From a virus, in the IMG/VR virus record IMGVR_UViG_3300042866_000794, positions 1 to 60,286 of that record: 60,286 bases of DNA. One strand, 5' to 3'. The position numbers were made by a program, and so were the translations under genes. Below, piece by piece: positions 23,908 through 33,453 of this stretch (the stretch's first letter is position 1; each line of letters opens with the position of its first letter). The notes beneath the pieces were generated by a model, which saw nothing but the letters and a program-made list of their open reading frames with translations, made no database searches and was not told the origin of the DNA.

Positions 23908-24504
23908 ATGAGCGTGAAACTGGGAAGCACCGACGCGAGCCTGTACCTGGGCAGCACGCCGGTTGCGGCGTATCTGGGGGCCGTGCAGGTGTATTCGGCG
24001 GCGGCCACGCTGTACTTCGACGGTGCCGTGGACAACGACTGGGCGACGGTCGGCAACTGGTGGCTGGACGCGGCAGGGACGGAGCCTGCCGGCCGCCTGC
24101 CGGCGTCCGTGGATTCCGCAGTTGTGCTAGGTGCCGTTTATACTTCGGCATCCCCAGTTGTGTTGGCTTCACTGACTGTCAGCAGTAGTGACGAGTTCTA
24201 TGGCCAGTACACGGTTTTAGGTTCAACGTCTTTCACCGACAATAGCGTCAACTTTGCTCAGATAACCGGCAATGCGACGTTTAACGACACTTCGACTAAC
24301 GGCGGCACCGTCACCGGAAACGCGACGTTCAACGATAGTTCGTCCAACAGCAGCGATGGCACCGTCAGCGGCAACGCGACGTTCAACGACAGTTCGCAAA
24401 ACTACGGCAACGTCACCGGCACGGCCACCTTCACCGGCTCTGCCTGCAACGATGAAGGCACGGCTGGCACGTTCGTCCCCGACCCGCCGCCGTCCTGCCC
24501 GTAA
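23908..24504 (+). CDS. Beta-solenoid-like repeat protein (adhesin/fibre)
   Basis: 198 aa. Repeats of the form TGNATFND(T/S)S recur at least four times in the second half (about residues 115-185), each about 16-20 residues with changed linkers, as in stacked-turn beta structures. The N-terminus has paired LYLGSTPVAAYLGAV phrases seen at fibre N-termini. Likely surface-exposed and involved in adsorption. Confidence 0.65.
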   Translation: MSVKLGSTDASLYLGSTPVAAYLGAVQVYSAAATLYFDGAVDNDWATVGNWWLDAAGTEPAGRLPASVDSAVVLGAVYTSASPVVLASLTVSSSDEFYGQYTVLGSTSFTDNSVNFAQITGNATFNDTSTNGGTVTGNATFNDSSSNSSDGTVSGNATFNDSSQNYGNVTGTATFTGSACNDEGTAGTFVPDPPPSCP

Positions 24505-24538
24505 CGGCGTCACATCACCACTCTACGGACATAGCCCG

Positions 24539-26023
24539 ATGGCAATGAACCCTCGCCTGTTGCGGCCCACGGCTTCCGGCTTCAACCCGGCCAGCATCTT
24601 CGGCCTCGCCAACTGGTGGGATGCCAACGACGCCGCCACGGTGACGCTGAACTCCGGTGCCGTCGAAACGTGGACGAGCAAGGCTGGACTCAAGAGCGCC
24701 GCCACGCAGACCACGGCCAACAACCGGCCCGTTACCACCACAGTGAACGGCAAGACGGCTTTGTTGTTCGACGGCACTAACGACGGCTTGGACTTTACGG
24801 GCACGGCGCGAACGGATGAGACGTGGATCTGCGCTGTTGCTCAGACGGCAGATCAATCCGGGCAGCGTTCGTTTCTGAGCGATGCTGGCGACGGTCTGGG
24901 GATGAGCGCAACTAAGGGTGCAGCAAAGTTTCTTGAAGCTTGCTTCGGCAGTTTCACGGAGGGTGTAGGCCGTTTGAGGCCAGTATATGCAGTTTCACCC
25001 TCGGCTCTTCTCGGGCCTGCTGTCTGTTCGGTAGTCAGATCGGCGGCTTCCGGTGGTTTTGTTTTCATTGACGGCACGGCACGCATCAGCGGCGTAAATA
25101 GCGAGGCGTCCTTCACAACCAGTGCGTCAGTGACTATTAAGCGTATCGGCTACTACTCATCCACGCTGTTTCAGTTTCAAGGCTGGATCGGTGAAATCTT
25201 GTGCTACAGCCGCGCCCTAACGTCGGCAGAGCGCAACGCCGTGGAACTTTACCTAGGCCGCAAGTGGGGCATCGCCGTCACGCAGGTGCCGTCTGTCAGC
25301 AACGCCGACGCCCAAGACTGGGTGAACCGCGTCTATGCCGCTGGCTCTACGGTGTCTCAGCCGGTCGCCAACGCTGTTAACGCGTTTGTGGCTGGCTGCC
25401 AAGCTGACGGCATCTGGGACGCGATGAAGTCGGTGGTTCTCTTGGCCGGAGCCGACACGCTTGCCGGTGCATTGGTGCCACTAAAGGGTGCGGCTCCGAC
25501 CAACAACGGGCCGTTTGTTGCGGGCGACTACGACCGGAGAACGGGGCTAGTGGGCAACGGATCAACCAAGTGGCTGGACACCGGGCGAAACAACAATGCT
25601 GATCCGCAAGACAACAAGCATTTTTCGGTTTACAGGTCGGTGGCAGCAACGAATGACTCCGGCCTGATCGGAAGCAACGACACAGGCACGGGTCACTCGC
25701 ACATCTACTCTGGCTTCGGGGCGTTCTATTTCCGTCACAACACGGCAACCGCCGACACCCAGGCGTTGAGCATCAACACCGGCGCAGTTTTTCTGGGCGC
25801 GTCTCGCTCGTCGTCCTCTTCTTACGGCTATCGCATCGGTGCCAACAACTACACGGCGACGGTTGCTAGTCAGACGCCAGCCAACGCAAACTTCCGCGTC
25901 TTTGAGACGGCCGGGCGCACCAACGCACGCCTAGCGTTCTATTCGATAGGCGAGTCGCTAGACCTTGCGTTGCTGCGGACGCGGGTCGATGCGCTCATCG
26001 CCGCAATACAGGCAGCCATATGA
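24539..26023 (+). CDS. LamG/lectin-like adhesin
   Basis: 494 aa. Phrases LANWWDANDAATV, VNGKTALLFDGTNDGLDF and IGEILCYSRALTSAERNAVE followed by LYLGRKWGI are typical of concanavalin-A-like (LamG-type) domains in tail and surface proteins. The second half has a related sandwich pattern. It probably binds host glycans. The coding-quality start is at 24539; the open frame upstream to 24272 is a shadow of the previous repeat gene. Confidence 0.7.
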   Translation: MAMNPRLLRPTASGFNPASIFGLANWWDANDAATVTLNSGAVETWTSKAGLKSAATQTTANNRPVTTTVNGKTALLFDGTNDGLDFTGTARTDETWICAVAQTADQSGQRSFLSDAGDGLGMSATKGAAKFLEACFGSFTEGVGRLRPVYAVSPSALLGPAVCSVVRSAASGGFVFIDGTARISGVNSEASFTTSASVTIKRIGYYSSTLFQFQGWIGEILCYSRALTSAERNAVELYLGRKWGIAVTQVPSVSNADAQDWVNRVYAAGSTVSQPVANAVNAFVAGCQADGIWDAMKSVVLLAGADTLAGALVPLKGAAPTNNGPFVAGDYDRRTGLVGNGSTKWLDTGRNNNADPQDNKHFSVYRSVAATNDSGLIGSNDTGTGHSHIYSGFGAFYFRHNTATADTQALSINTGAVFLGASRSSSSSYGYRIGANNYTATVASQTPANANFRVFETAGRTNARLAFYSIGESLDLALLRTRVDALIAAIQAAI

Positions 26024-26331
26024 CGCTCTCCGACCTGACTCTTCCGGTGTCCTATGAATGGGGCGTGGCTCACGCTCTCCTGTTCGACGCTGCCCTGGCC
26101 CAGCGGCTTGCGGACGTACAGGCCGAGCATGGCGACCCGCGCCATGTGCCAAGCCCACGCAGCCTGACAGACGGGCGATTCATGCTCACTGCCGACATCC
26201 TGACTGAGTGCCTGCCGGGCGGGCTGGTCTGCGGTGGGTTCCGCCATTTGGACGCGGCCCGGTTTGACGAGATCGAAGTGGTGCCGCTGGCAGAGGCGGT
26301 GGCGTTGCTGCCGGTGGCGCCGTCGCCATGA
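26020..26331 (+). CDS. Hypothetical protein, 103 aa
   Basis: Overlaps the previous stop (ATGA). Acidic and helical (ALLFDAALAQRLADVQAEHG; AEAVALLPVAPSP). Found between adhesin and connector genes; may be an adaptor or chaperone. Confidence 0.7.
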   Translation: MTLSDLTLPVSYEWGVAHALLFDAALAQRLADVQAEHGDPRHVPSPRSLTDGRFMLTADILTECLPGGLVCGGFRHLDAARFDEIEVVPLAEAVALLPVAPSP

Positions 26332-26420
26332 GCCTCCGCCATTTCCTCCTGTTCATGGTCCTCTCCGCCGCCTTCCTGGCCGCCATGATGGCCGGTTTTC
26401 TGGTGTTTCTGCGGGCCTAG
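26328..26420 (+). CDS. Tiny single-span membrane protein, 30 aa
   Basis: ATG overlaps the previous stop as ATGA. One hydrophobic helix with Met/Ala/Phe/Leu, starting MSLRHFLLFMVLSAAFLAAM and ending FLRA. The role is unknown; it may be a small holin-like or envelope peptide. Confidence 0.55.
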   Translation: MSLRHFLLFMVLSAAFLAAMMAGFLVFLRA

Positions 26421-26425
26421 TTCTG

Positions 26426-26440
26426 GGGCAATAGTCCCTA
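26426..26440 (+). promoter_or_regulatory. GG-N-CA-N-TAGT-N3-TA motif upstream of tail tube gene
   Basis: A third copy of the repeated motif (see 20743), ending five bases before the ATG at 26446. Confidence 0.4.
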
Positions 26441-26445
26441 GAGCC

Positions 26446-27333
26446 ATGCCTGCAACCACCTACGCCAATCTCGTCCAGTACCTCATTGTCTCGTCCTACG
26501 GGGGCCCGCAGGACGCAGAGCAGAAGGACATTAAACAGGCCATCATCCGGGCCTACGACGAGCTGACCACCATGCGGGACTGGTCCTACTACCATGTCCA
26601 CGGGCGGGTCATTTTGGAGGCCCCGTATTCGACCGGGACGGTCACCTCTAGCGGTGTGACCGTCACGCTGACCGGCGGAACGTGGCCCACATGGGCGGCT
26701 ACTGGGGCGTACCTGAAGGTAGGCGAGGAAATCTGCCGCGTGGCCACCCGCAGCTCCGGGAGTGTGGTCGTCCTTGATTCAACGCTGAAGCTGAAGGCTG
26801 ATGTCACAGGCGAGTCCTACACCCTGTACCGCAGTGTGTACCCGCTGCCGTCCGACTTCCGAAACATGGACGAGCCGAGCGACGAATACAACTGGTGGTC
26901 TGGCCTGTACGTGACTCCGGACGAGGCCATGAAGATCGAACGGGTGTCGAACTCCTCTGGCGAGCCGTACCACTGGACGGTCATCAAAGACCCGGACTCC
27001 GGCGGGTGGGCCATTAAGCTGATCGGCTATCCGACCAAGCAGGAAACCATCGACTTCACGTATCGCCGCTCCGCCACGGACATTTCCTCGCTGGCCCCAG
27101 ACAGTGCCACTGCCCTGGATATTCCGGCCCACATGTCCACGGCCATGCACAGCGCCGCTGAGTATTGGCTGGCCCGAATCCGCAAGACTGGCGAAGACAA
27201 GGCATACCAGTTCTATCAGCGTGATCTCCGGCTGGCATTGGAACAGGATCAGCTTGCCCCGCTTTCCGGACGTTCCCGTGAGATATGGCATGACGGTGGC
27301 TGGCGCAGCCCGCTGAGGCCCGACGTAGGATGA
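26446..27333 (+). CDS. Tail tube/head-tail connector protein (T7 gp11-like)
   Basis: 295 aa. It starts TYANLVQYLIVSSYGGP and DIKQAIIRAYDELTTMRDW, as in tail tubular protein A-type adaptors that attach below the portal. A middle insertion forms beta strands (GTVTSSGVTVTLTGG). The C-terminus has ALDIPAHMSTAMHSAAEYWL. It directly precedes the nozzle-type genes, as in podoviruses. Overlaps the next gene (ATGA). Confidence 0.7.
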   Translation: MPATTYANLVQYLIVSSYGGPQDAEQKDIKQAIIRAYDELTTMRDWSYYHVHGRVILEAPYSTGTVTSSGVTVTLTGGTWPTWAATGAYLKVGEEICRVATRSSGSVVVLDSTLKLKADVTGESYTLYRSVYPLPSDFRNMDEPSDEYNWWSGLYVTPDEAMKIERVSNSSGEPYHWTVIKDPDSGGWAIKLIGYPTKQETIDFTYRRSATDISSLAPDSATALDIPAHMSTAMHSAAEYWLARIRKTGEDKAYQFYQRDLRLALEQDQLAPLSGRSREIWHDGGWRSPLRPDVG

Positions 27334-27599
27334 TCGTCATCGACAAGTGGCAAGGGCTGATCACCAACGCCTCTCCGTACGCCATTGCTAGCGGTGCCGC
27401 GGTGACGCAAGTCAACGTGCAGGTCATCGTCCCAGGCCAACTGACAGTCCGGCCTGGCATGGTGGCGGCTACGTGGTCATCGTTGTCTGCTGGAACATCG
27501 CCCGTCAGGCGTGTGTTCCGCGCACCCTGCGGCGGAAGCGAGCGGCTGATTTACCAGGACGCGGCCGGCATTGTGAGAGCAGGCACAGGGCCAGCATGA
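27330..27599 (+). CDS. N-terminal part of tail nozzle protein (split gene)
   Basis: 89 aa. WQGLITNASPYAI and QVNVQVIVPGQLTVRPGM resemble the N-terminal strand region of T7 gp12-like tail nozzle proteins. The frame ends in ATGA where the 863-aa protein begins, so the nozzle appears as two coupled polypeptides. Confidence 0.65.
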   Translation: MIVIDKWQGLITNASPYAIASGAAVTQVNVQVIVPGQLTVRPGMVAATWSSLSAGTSPVRRVFRAPCGGSERLIYQDAAGIVRAGTGPA

Positions 27600-30187
27600 C
27601 GCTTGCAGCCAGGACCAGCGGTGGCGTGGTGGCAGCCGGCATTTCGGCCGCTGGCACCGGCTACACGGCTCCGCCGAGCGTCGGTTTCTCCGGCGGCGGC
27701 GGCGCTGGTGCAGCGGCCGTCGCCCACATGGCCGGCACGCAGATTGAATCGATTGTCATCACCAATCAGGGGACGGGATACAGCAGCGCCCCGACTGTGT
27801 CTTTCACGGGTGGCGGCGGAACGGGGGCTGCGGCGACCGCGGCGGTGTTCTCCGGCACCCTGCTGCCGATGTCATTTTTTCAGGGGCGGTCAGGCGAGGT
27901 CTATGGCGTCGATGGTGCCGGGAGAGGGGTTCGCATCGACTGCGGAGCCACGCAGGCCATCAGCATTGGCGTTCAGAAGCCCGCCTTGGCCCCGGCTGTG
28001 ACGGCGGCGGCGACGGTGACCGGCAGGCATGTGGCCGCCATCCAGCTCGTCCGGAGCGGCATCGGCTATCACTCCACGCCGAGCGTGACCATCAGCGGCG
28101 GAACGCCGACCAAGGCCGCAACCGGGCGAGCCGTTATGCGTAACGGGCGGCTGGAGGCGGTGATCGTTCAGGAGGCCGGCGCCGGGTATAAGTCGCAGCC
28201 GAGCGTCACTATTAATGGAGGTTTTGCCAGCGAGCCATCCTTCGGCCTGTCTGTTTCCGGCAAAGTGGATTCGGTTTCGATTGTCAGCGGCGGAGCGGGA
28301 TACGTTTCCGACGAAACCAAATCCCCAACCGTCGTCTTCAGCACGGCACAAGGCCTGACGAATGCTTACGCCGTTCCGCTAGTAGATGAGCAGGGGAGGA
28401 TCTCTGCCATCCAGGTTCTGGCGGCCGGCACTGGCGCCACTACGACAGGCGTTACGGCTTCCATTGTCGGCGGCGATGGCTCCGGGGCATCTCTGGCCGT
28501 CTCGCTGCGCTATACCGTCACTGGCGCAACGGTGATCTCCGGCGGTACGTCGCATGCAACGCCGCCAGTGTTGACCTTTCGGCCAGCCTTGCCGGACGCA
28601 AGTGGCTTTGGCGGGCTGGCCTCGGCAACGATTTCGTCTGGCGCCGTGACCGGTGTAACGATCATTGCCGGAGGCGATTACGCTGCGCCGCCATCCCTGG
28701 TTGTCGAAGACACGCGGGCCGACGCGGTAGCCGTTTTGGAGCCTGGCGTCCTCGGTAAATACTTCTGCGCCGTTCGCTACGTGGACGAAGCCAGGAACTC
28801 AGTGTCGTCAATCTCTGACCTGAATGAGGTGGAGACGCTGAACGGATCGGATGGCTTCTCATGGTCATTCACCCACACGGCCGTTGACCCGCGGGTCAGC
28901 GCCATGGAGCTGTGGCGAACAACGGCCAACCAGGCTGTCCTGCTGTACCGCGTTGCAACCATCAAACGAACGGACCCTGAGTGGAGTGCGGGGTACACCG
29001 ACACACTGACCGACCGCAGCCTGACTGACGCCGACCGAGCCGGCTACGCCATGATGCCCGTCACGCTCCCAAGCGGCCAGATCAACGCCCGTCGCTTCGG
29101 CGTCCTGCCAGGCAACTATGCGGTCGGCGTCATGTTTCAGGACAGGGCCTGGTTTGCAGCCGACACGTCAGGCAATGCTCCAAACAGCCTGATGTTTTCG
29201 GAGGTTGACGAGCCTGAGAGTGTGCCGCTTGAAAACGAAATCGTCTTGCAGGAGAACGCAGGCGAGAGGGACTCTATCGTCACGCTAGTGCCCCTGGGTG
29301 GCGAGATGCTGATAGCCCAGACAGGCCACCTGTACTCGCTGAGGTACGTGGCGCAGCCGGTCATTGACGCCTCCTTCACCCTGGTCGCCTACCGCGGCGT
29401 ACTGAACTCCCGATGCGCTGCGGTAATGGGTGGAGTGGCGTTCTTTGCCGACAGCTATGGGGTGTATGCGTTTGACGGTTCGCAGGAAAAGCCGCTCTCG
29501 GCGGCCGTGGACAACTACTGGCGTGACGGCATTATCGATTTCAGCAATTCTCACTTGTTCCACGTCTCCACGGACTACGACACCAAGGTTGTCCGCTTCC
29601 ACTATTGCAAGTCCGGCGACTCCGAGCCGACACGCGCCCTTTGCCACTGCCTTGCCACGGAGGCGTGGTGGGAGGAGGAGTATCCAGCGGCCGTGACGGC
29701 GTCAGCTCCGGCCGTGATGGCGGGCAGGCGGTCCAAGGTTTTCGGCACCGGGGCGGGGGGGTTCTTTAAGGCCAGCGGAACCAGCGACACGGCAGGATCG
29801 GTTGCCTGGCTCTACCGTTCCGGCAACATGGTCCTGAACAATGATCCGGCCCGCAGCATCGGATTTGTCTACAGCCCCACTGCGACATCGACTCCCTTGC
29901 GGCTCTCGCTTCACTACAACGGCAGCACGGCAGCTAGGACGAACGCGGTTGCATCCGACCGCGGGAATGGCTTTGTCAGTGCGGCCGGCGCAACGCAGGC
30001 CGTGCTAGATATGGCCTCTACACGTTCCTCGCTTGGCCCGGCCACAGGTTACGCCCAGGCCATGTTTGCGGGCCGCTTAGATCCGCGTTCGGCCGGGGCT
30101 GATCGCCACGTCGCCATTGGCATGGCCGGAACACAGTCGGCATCGCCCGTCAAGATCCACGGCGTAACCGTAGAGGGAGTCGGCTGA
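27596..30187 (+). CDS. Tail nozzle protein with GTGY-type repeats
   Basis: 863 aa. The N-terminal ~400 residues hold about five repeats of the pattern G-x-GY-x3-P-x-V-x-F-x-GGGG-x-GAAA (GTGYTAPPSVGFSGG; GTGYSSAPTVSFTGG; and weaker ones). The rest has nozzle-like phrases (RFGVLPGNYAVGVMFQDRAW; MLIAQTGHLYSLRYV; FFADSYGVYAFDG). It probably forms the tail tip that closes the portal channel, with the repeats as a surface decoration inserted between the two nozzle parts. The start overlaps the previous stop. Confidence 0.7.
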   Translation: MTLAARTSGGVVAAGISAAGTGYTAPPSVGFSGGGGAGAAAVAHMAGTQIESIVITNQGTGYSSAPTVSFTGGGGTGAAATAAVFSGTLLPMSFFQGRSGEVYGVDGAGRGVRIDCGATQAISIGVQKPALAPAVTAAATVTGRHVAAIQLVRSGIGYHSTPSVTISGGTPTKAATGRAVMRNGRLEAVIVQEAGAGYKSQPSVTINGGFASEPSFGLSVSGKVDSVSIVSGGAGYVSDETKSPTVVFSTAQGLTNAYAVPLVDEQGRISAIQVLAAGTGATTTGVTASIVGGDGSGASLAVSLRYTVTGATVISGGTSHATPPVLTFRPALPDASGFGGLASATISSGAVTGVTIIAGGDYAAPPSLVVEDTRADAVAVLEPGVLGKYFCAVRYVDEARNSVSSISDLNEVETLNGSDGFSWSFTHTAVDPRVSAMELWRTTANQAVLLYRVATIKRTDPEWSAGYTDTLTDRSLTDADRAGYAMMPVTLPSGQINARRFGVLPGNYAVGVMFQDRAWFAADTSGNAPNSLMFSEVDEPESVPLENEIVLQENAGERDSIVTLVPLGGEMLIAQTGHLYSLRYVAQPVIDASFTLVAYRGVLNSRCAAVMGGVAFFADSYGVYAFDGSQEKPLSAAVDNYWRDGIIDFSNSHLFHVSTDYDTKVVRFHYCKSGDSEPTRALCHCLATEAWWEEEYPAAVTASAPAVMAGRRSKVFGTGAGGFFKASGTSDTAGSVAWLYRSGNMVLNNDPARSIGFVYSPTATSTPLRLSLHYNGSTAARTNAVASDRGNGFVSAAGATQAVLDMASTRSSLGPATGYAQAMFAGRLDPRSAGADRHVAIGMAGTQSASPVKIHGVTVEGVG

Positions 30188-31383
30188 TGCTTACACAGAT
30201 GATGCCGGCTCTCATCGACGCCCTCAGGCAAGCGTTGCCGCCTGCTGCGATTGGCCCCCTGGCTCAGTCTCTAGGCAACTGTGCGCAGCCGCTGACGCAC
30301 CGGGCTGGCATCAATCTCCCGGGGGCCCGCCGGGCCAATCAAAACGGCACTGTGGGCAGCGGCGCCTGGAACCCGTCGCAGTACCAAAACCTCTTTCCTG
30401 GGGGCGACACGTACAACTCAGCCAACTACCACACACAGGTGGACATCGGCGGGATGAACGTGAACTGGAACGAAGGCAACCGCTACGACTCGCAGTTCTA
30501 TTTTCCGACCAATCAGGTCTTTCAGCAGAATCAGTATTTCGGCGGCCCGACCATTAACAACACGGGCGGCGCCAACATTGACTACATCACCAATGAGTAC
30601 TTCGACGGCGACACCATCAACGTCACCAACCTGACGACGACAGTCATTAATGGCGACCCAGTTGCGGGGCCGGCTGGACCGCCCGGGGCTCCCGGAAAAG
30701 ACGGTCAGCGCGGCGCGCCAGGAGCGCCCGGTGTTGGCTTTGGTGCGCTGCCTCCTGGATTCTTTGGGCCGATCCGCTACCTGTCTGGCGACCCCGATGT
30801 CCAGTTTCAGACTCGCCTGCCCATGAAGAAGCACAGGTACATCAAGGATGCCTGGGTGCGAAAGGAGATCACGGTTGGCGTGCCCACTAACGCCATCTCT
30901 GGCGGCACTGTCACCATGACGGCGAGTTCAACAAACTTCACCATTCCGACTAACGCCATATCTGGCGGCACGCTGACATTCTCCCCGGAGCCCGTCCAGG
31001 TTGTCGTCCCAACCGCGCTGACATTTGACCCCGAAGCCTGCGCCGTGACGGTCAGCGCAACCACCACCTTTTGGGCGTTTCCCTATTTGCCCTCCTACCA
31101 GACCGTCAATGGGCAGGCGGCAAGCACGCAGACGGTTACGGTGGCCGCCACCACGGCCGTTACGGCGTCCTTGTCTTCGGTGGCTGCTAACGCCATGACC
31201 ATTTACGCCGCCACCACGGCCGCCAGCCAGAAAGCGTCAGTGCAGGCAGCCGGCGGGTTTGTGGTCAAGGGGGCAGACGCGGATTTCTGGGAGCGGAACC
31301 CGGACACCGTGGAGGTTTCCCACATCACAAACAAGAAACTGGCCGGCATTAAGTCCGTGGACATAACGGTTTACCGGAAATAG
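30187..31383 (+). CDS. Collagen-like tail fibre protein
   Basis: 398 aa. A collagen-type Gly-X-Y run (GPAGPPGAPGKDGQRGAPG, about residues 160-180) follows an Asn/Tyr/Thr-rich segment and precedes a beta-rich C-terminal domain. Two near-identical VPTNAISGGT / IPTNAISGGT repeats occur at ~240-260. A trimeric fibre or tail spike is likely; it starts in an ATGC overlap with the nozzle gene. Confidence 0.7.
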   Translation: MLTQMMPALIDALRQALPPAAIGPLAQSLGNCAQPLTHRAGINLPGARRANQNGTVGSGAWNPSQYQNLFPGGDTYNSANYHTQVDIGGMNVNWNEGNRYDSQFYFPTNQVFQQNQYFGGPTINNTGGANIDYITNEYFDGDTINVTNLTTTVINGDPVAGPAGPPGAPGKDGQRGAPGAPGVGFGALPPGFFGPIRYLSGDPDVQFQTRLPMKKHRYIKDAWVRKEITVGVPTNAISGGTVTMTASSTNFTIPTNAISGGTLTFSPEPVQVVVPTALTFDPEACAVTVSATTTFWAFPYLPSYQTVNGQAASTQTVTVAATTAVTASLSSVAANAMTIYAATTAASQKASVQAAGGFVVKGADADFWERNPDTVEVSHITNKKLAGIKSVDITVYRK

Positions 31384-31398
31384 GGACATTAGTAAGTA
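31384..31398 (+). promoter_or_regulatory. GG-N-CA-N-TAGT-N3-TA motif upstream of ejection genes
   Basis: A fourth copy of the motif, followed by GGAG and the ATG at 31408, like the copy before the portal gene. Confidence 0.4.
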
Positions 31399-31407
31399 GG
31401 AGACATC

Positions 31408-32730
31408 ATGTTTCGACCCTTGAACTCACGGTCTGGCGGCGGCTCTGGCCAGTACCGGTTTAGCGGCAGCCCCGAGGCCATCCTGGCTGCATCCAACGCC
31501 CACCAGGCCGAGATGCAGGCCAATGCCCAGATCGGCGCTGCGCAGGCCCAGGCTGCCGGGCAGGCGGCCATGGCACAAGCCAACCAGAACGCCGCCCTGT
31601 ACCAGCAGCCAGCCAACTTCGCCAACGCATTTGGCAACGCATACAACTCATACGCCCAAGGGATGGGCGGTGCATACGCCGCCCAGGCTGGCGGGCTGGG
31701 CAGCATTGCCACAGCTCTCGCCAATGAGCGTGGCAACCTGTATGGCGCCAACGCCATGATGGAAGCCGCCCGAATGGGGGCCCTTGGCAACCTTGGTTCG
31801 GCCGGCATTGGGGCCTACGGATCCATGGGCAACGCGGCCATGGGGGCATGGGCTCAGAACCAAAACGCCTACAACACCGCTGCGGCCACCATGCACGCAG
31901 CCAATCAGTCTGGCCTGGCTGGATACGGAGCTGCTAACGCCGCAGCGCAGGGCAACGCCTTGGCCTCCCAGGCGTCTGCGGCAGGAAACATCGGCGCGGC
32001 CAGGGCGGGGGCCATGGGCCAGATCGGACGCGCCCAGATTGGCGCTAATGCGATTGCCGGGCTTGGCCTTGGAGGCCCTGGGTTCGGAGGATCATTCAGC
32101 GCAAATGGCGTCGGCGGCCCCATTGGCAGCGGATCATTCTCTGGCCAAGGCATCGTCCCTACTCCTTCTCCCGGCGGCGGCATGGGCCGATTTATGACCG
32201 AAGCCGATGTGTTCGGGGGCGGCCCACTTTCAGGTCTCAGCGGCAGCGTGAGCGATCCTGGCATCGTCAGCGGACTTCAGTTCAACGCCAGGGCCGGGAT
32301 GAGGCAGCTGGATGACCAGCACTACTCATCCCGTGGCATGCCGTCCCAGATGATGAACCAAGGGCTCGCCGGGCTGCTTGCCCTGACCAATCAGTCGCAG
32401 GGCGCCCTTCGTTCCGGCGCTAATCAGTTCTACGACAACCAGAGGTACGCAGGCGATCAGGCCATGAGCCGTTTCGATACGCTTGCGAGCGGAGTCCAGG
32501 GCGGCCTTGGCGGTGCGATGACGGGGCTGCAATCAGGATTTAACACGGTTGGCAACCAGATCCAGGGCATGTGGGACACCTCTCTCGCCAACCTTCCGCA
32601 GTTTACGACTCCCAGCAGTCAGCTCCGGAGAGCCCGTGACGCCCAGATGCTCCAGGAGCGGTACAGAAACGAAGACAACGCCGCCGGCCGCCCTATGGGC
32701 GCCCGTTTCCCAACAGTCCGCTACATGTGA
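31408..32730 (+). CDS. Ala/Gln/Gly-rich internal virion protein
   Basis: 440 aa. The N-terminal half is strongly Ala/Gln/Gly/Asn-rich with long helices (AQAQAAGQAAMAQANQNAAL; YNTAAATMHAANQSGLAGYG), like T7-type internal ejection proteins. The C-terminal half is more mixed (FDTLASGVQGGLGGAMTGLQ). First gene after the fibre in the ejection cluster. Probably released into the host envelope during DNA entry. Confidence 0.6.
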   Translation: MFRPLNSRSGGGSGQYRFSGSPEAILAASNAHQAEMQANAQIGAAQAQAAGQAAMAQANQNAALYQQPANFANAFGNAYNSYAQGMGGAYAAQAGGLGSIATALANERGNLYGANAMMEAARMGALGNLGSAGIGAYGSMGNAAMGAWAQNQNAYNTAAATMHAANQSGLAGYGAANAAAQGNALASQASAAGNIGAARAGAMGQIGRAQIGANAIAGLGLGGPGFGGSFSANGVGGPIGSGSFSGQGIVPTPSPGGGMGRFMTEADVFGGGPLSGLSGSVSDPGIVSGLQFNARAGMRQLDDQHYSSRGMPSQMMNQGLAGLLALTNQSQGALRSGANQFYDNQRYAGDQAMSRFDTLASGVQGGLGGAMTGLQSGFNTVGNQIQGMWDTSLANLPQFTTPSSQLRRARDAQMLQERYRNEDNAAGRPMGARFPTVRYM

Positions 32731-33059
32731 TGCAACTCACATACAACACCAACCTGCCGTTTCAGCCTCCTGTCCCAGACAGGCAGCAGGCGCTTGAGAG
32801 CCTGGCTGCCGCCCCCAGGCACCCGCAATACGGGTCCAACTACGCGGACCTCAGCCGGGCGTACGCCATGGAAAATGCCGGGAACTACAACCGCGCAGCA
32901 GACCAGGCGAACTTCGCCTACGCCGCTGGGCAGCAAGGCGCGCAACAGCAGCTTGCGCTCAGTGGCCTGCGAGCCATGGCCGGCGAACAACAGCTCCAGC
33001 GAGGCCTTGGCATGTCTAGGCTTCAGACACTTCAGGGAGCGCTCAGCGCACTCCTATGA
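32730..33059 (+). CDS. Small Ala/Gln-rich virion protein, 109 aa
   Basis: ATG in a TGATG overlap. N-terminal Pro/Asn/Gln region and a helical AADQANFAYAAGQQGAQQQL core, with composition shared with its neighbours. Likely part of the ejection set. Confidence 0.65.
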   Translation: MQLTYNTNLPFQPPVPDRQQALESLAAAPRHPQYGSNYADLSRAYAMENAGNYNRAADQANFAYAAGQQGAQQQLALSGLRAMAGEQQLQRGLGMSRLQTLQGALSALL

Positions 33060-33451
33060 CAAACAACCAAGTCAATCTCTGGCAGGGGCTCCCGACACCC
33101 CCATCGACGGCTCCGAGCGCGTCTGGCACGGCCAGGGCCTACGCTTCCGCTGACCCTCGCTTCAATCTGAAGCGATATGACCGCGCCGGCATGAGCCGCG
33201 GCCGGGGGCAGGCGGCCATGGCTGGGATCAGCGCCGCCCAGAACTTCTCTCAGGGCATCGCAGACGTTTACGACAATCAGCTCAAGCAGCAGACGGCCAA
33301 TGCCGACGCCATGCTTCAGTTGCAGCAAGGCCGGGAGGGTTACGCACAAGCGCTTGGCGGGCTGCAAGCGCAGGCCAACTACGCCGATCAAATGGCGGCC
33401 CTTCAGCGGCAGGGCATTTTGTACGGACTTCTCGGGGATGTGATGGGGTAG
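33056..33451 (+). CDS. Small helical virion protein, 131 aa
   Basis: Overlaps the previous stop (ATGA). The central helix SRGRGQAAMAGISAAQNFSQ and the Gln/Ala-rich C-terminus (LQAQANYADQMAALQRQG) match the neighbouring ejection-type proteins. Confidence 0.65.
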   Translation: MTNNQVNLWQGLPTPPSTAPSASGTARAYASADPRFNLKRYDRAGMSRGRGQAAMAGISAAQNFSQGIADVYDNQLKQQTANADAMLQLQQGREGYAQALGGLQAQANYADQMAALQRQGILYGLLGDVMG

Positions 33452-33453
33452 CC

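Noticed and set aside
24272-24538. Upstream extension of the LamG-like gene
   Set aside because: The added residues are a frame-shifted reading of the ATFNDSS repeat gene (Arg/Thr-rich). The ATG at 24539 starts the sensible protein.
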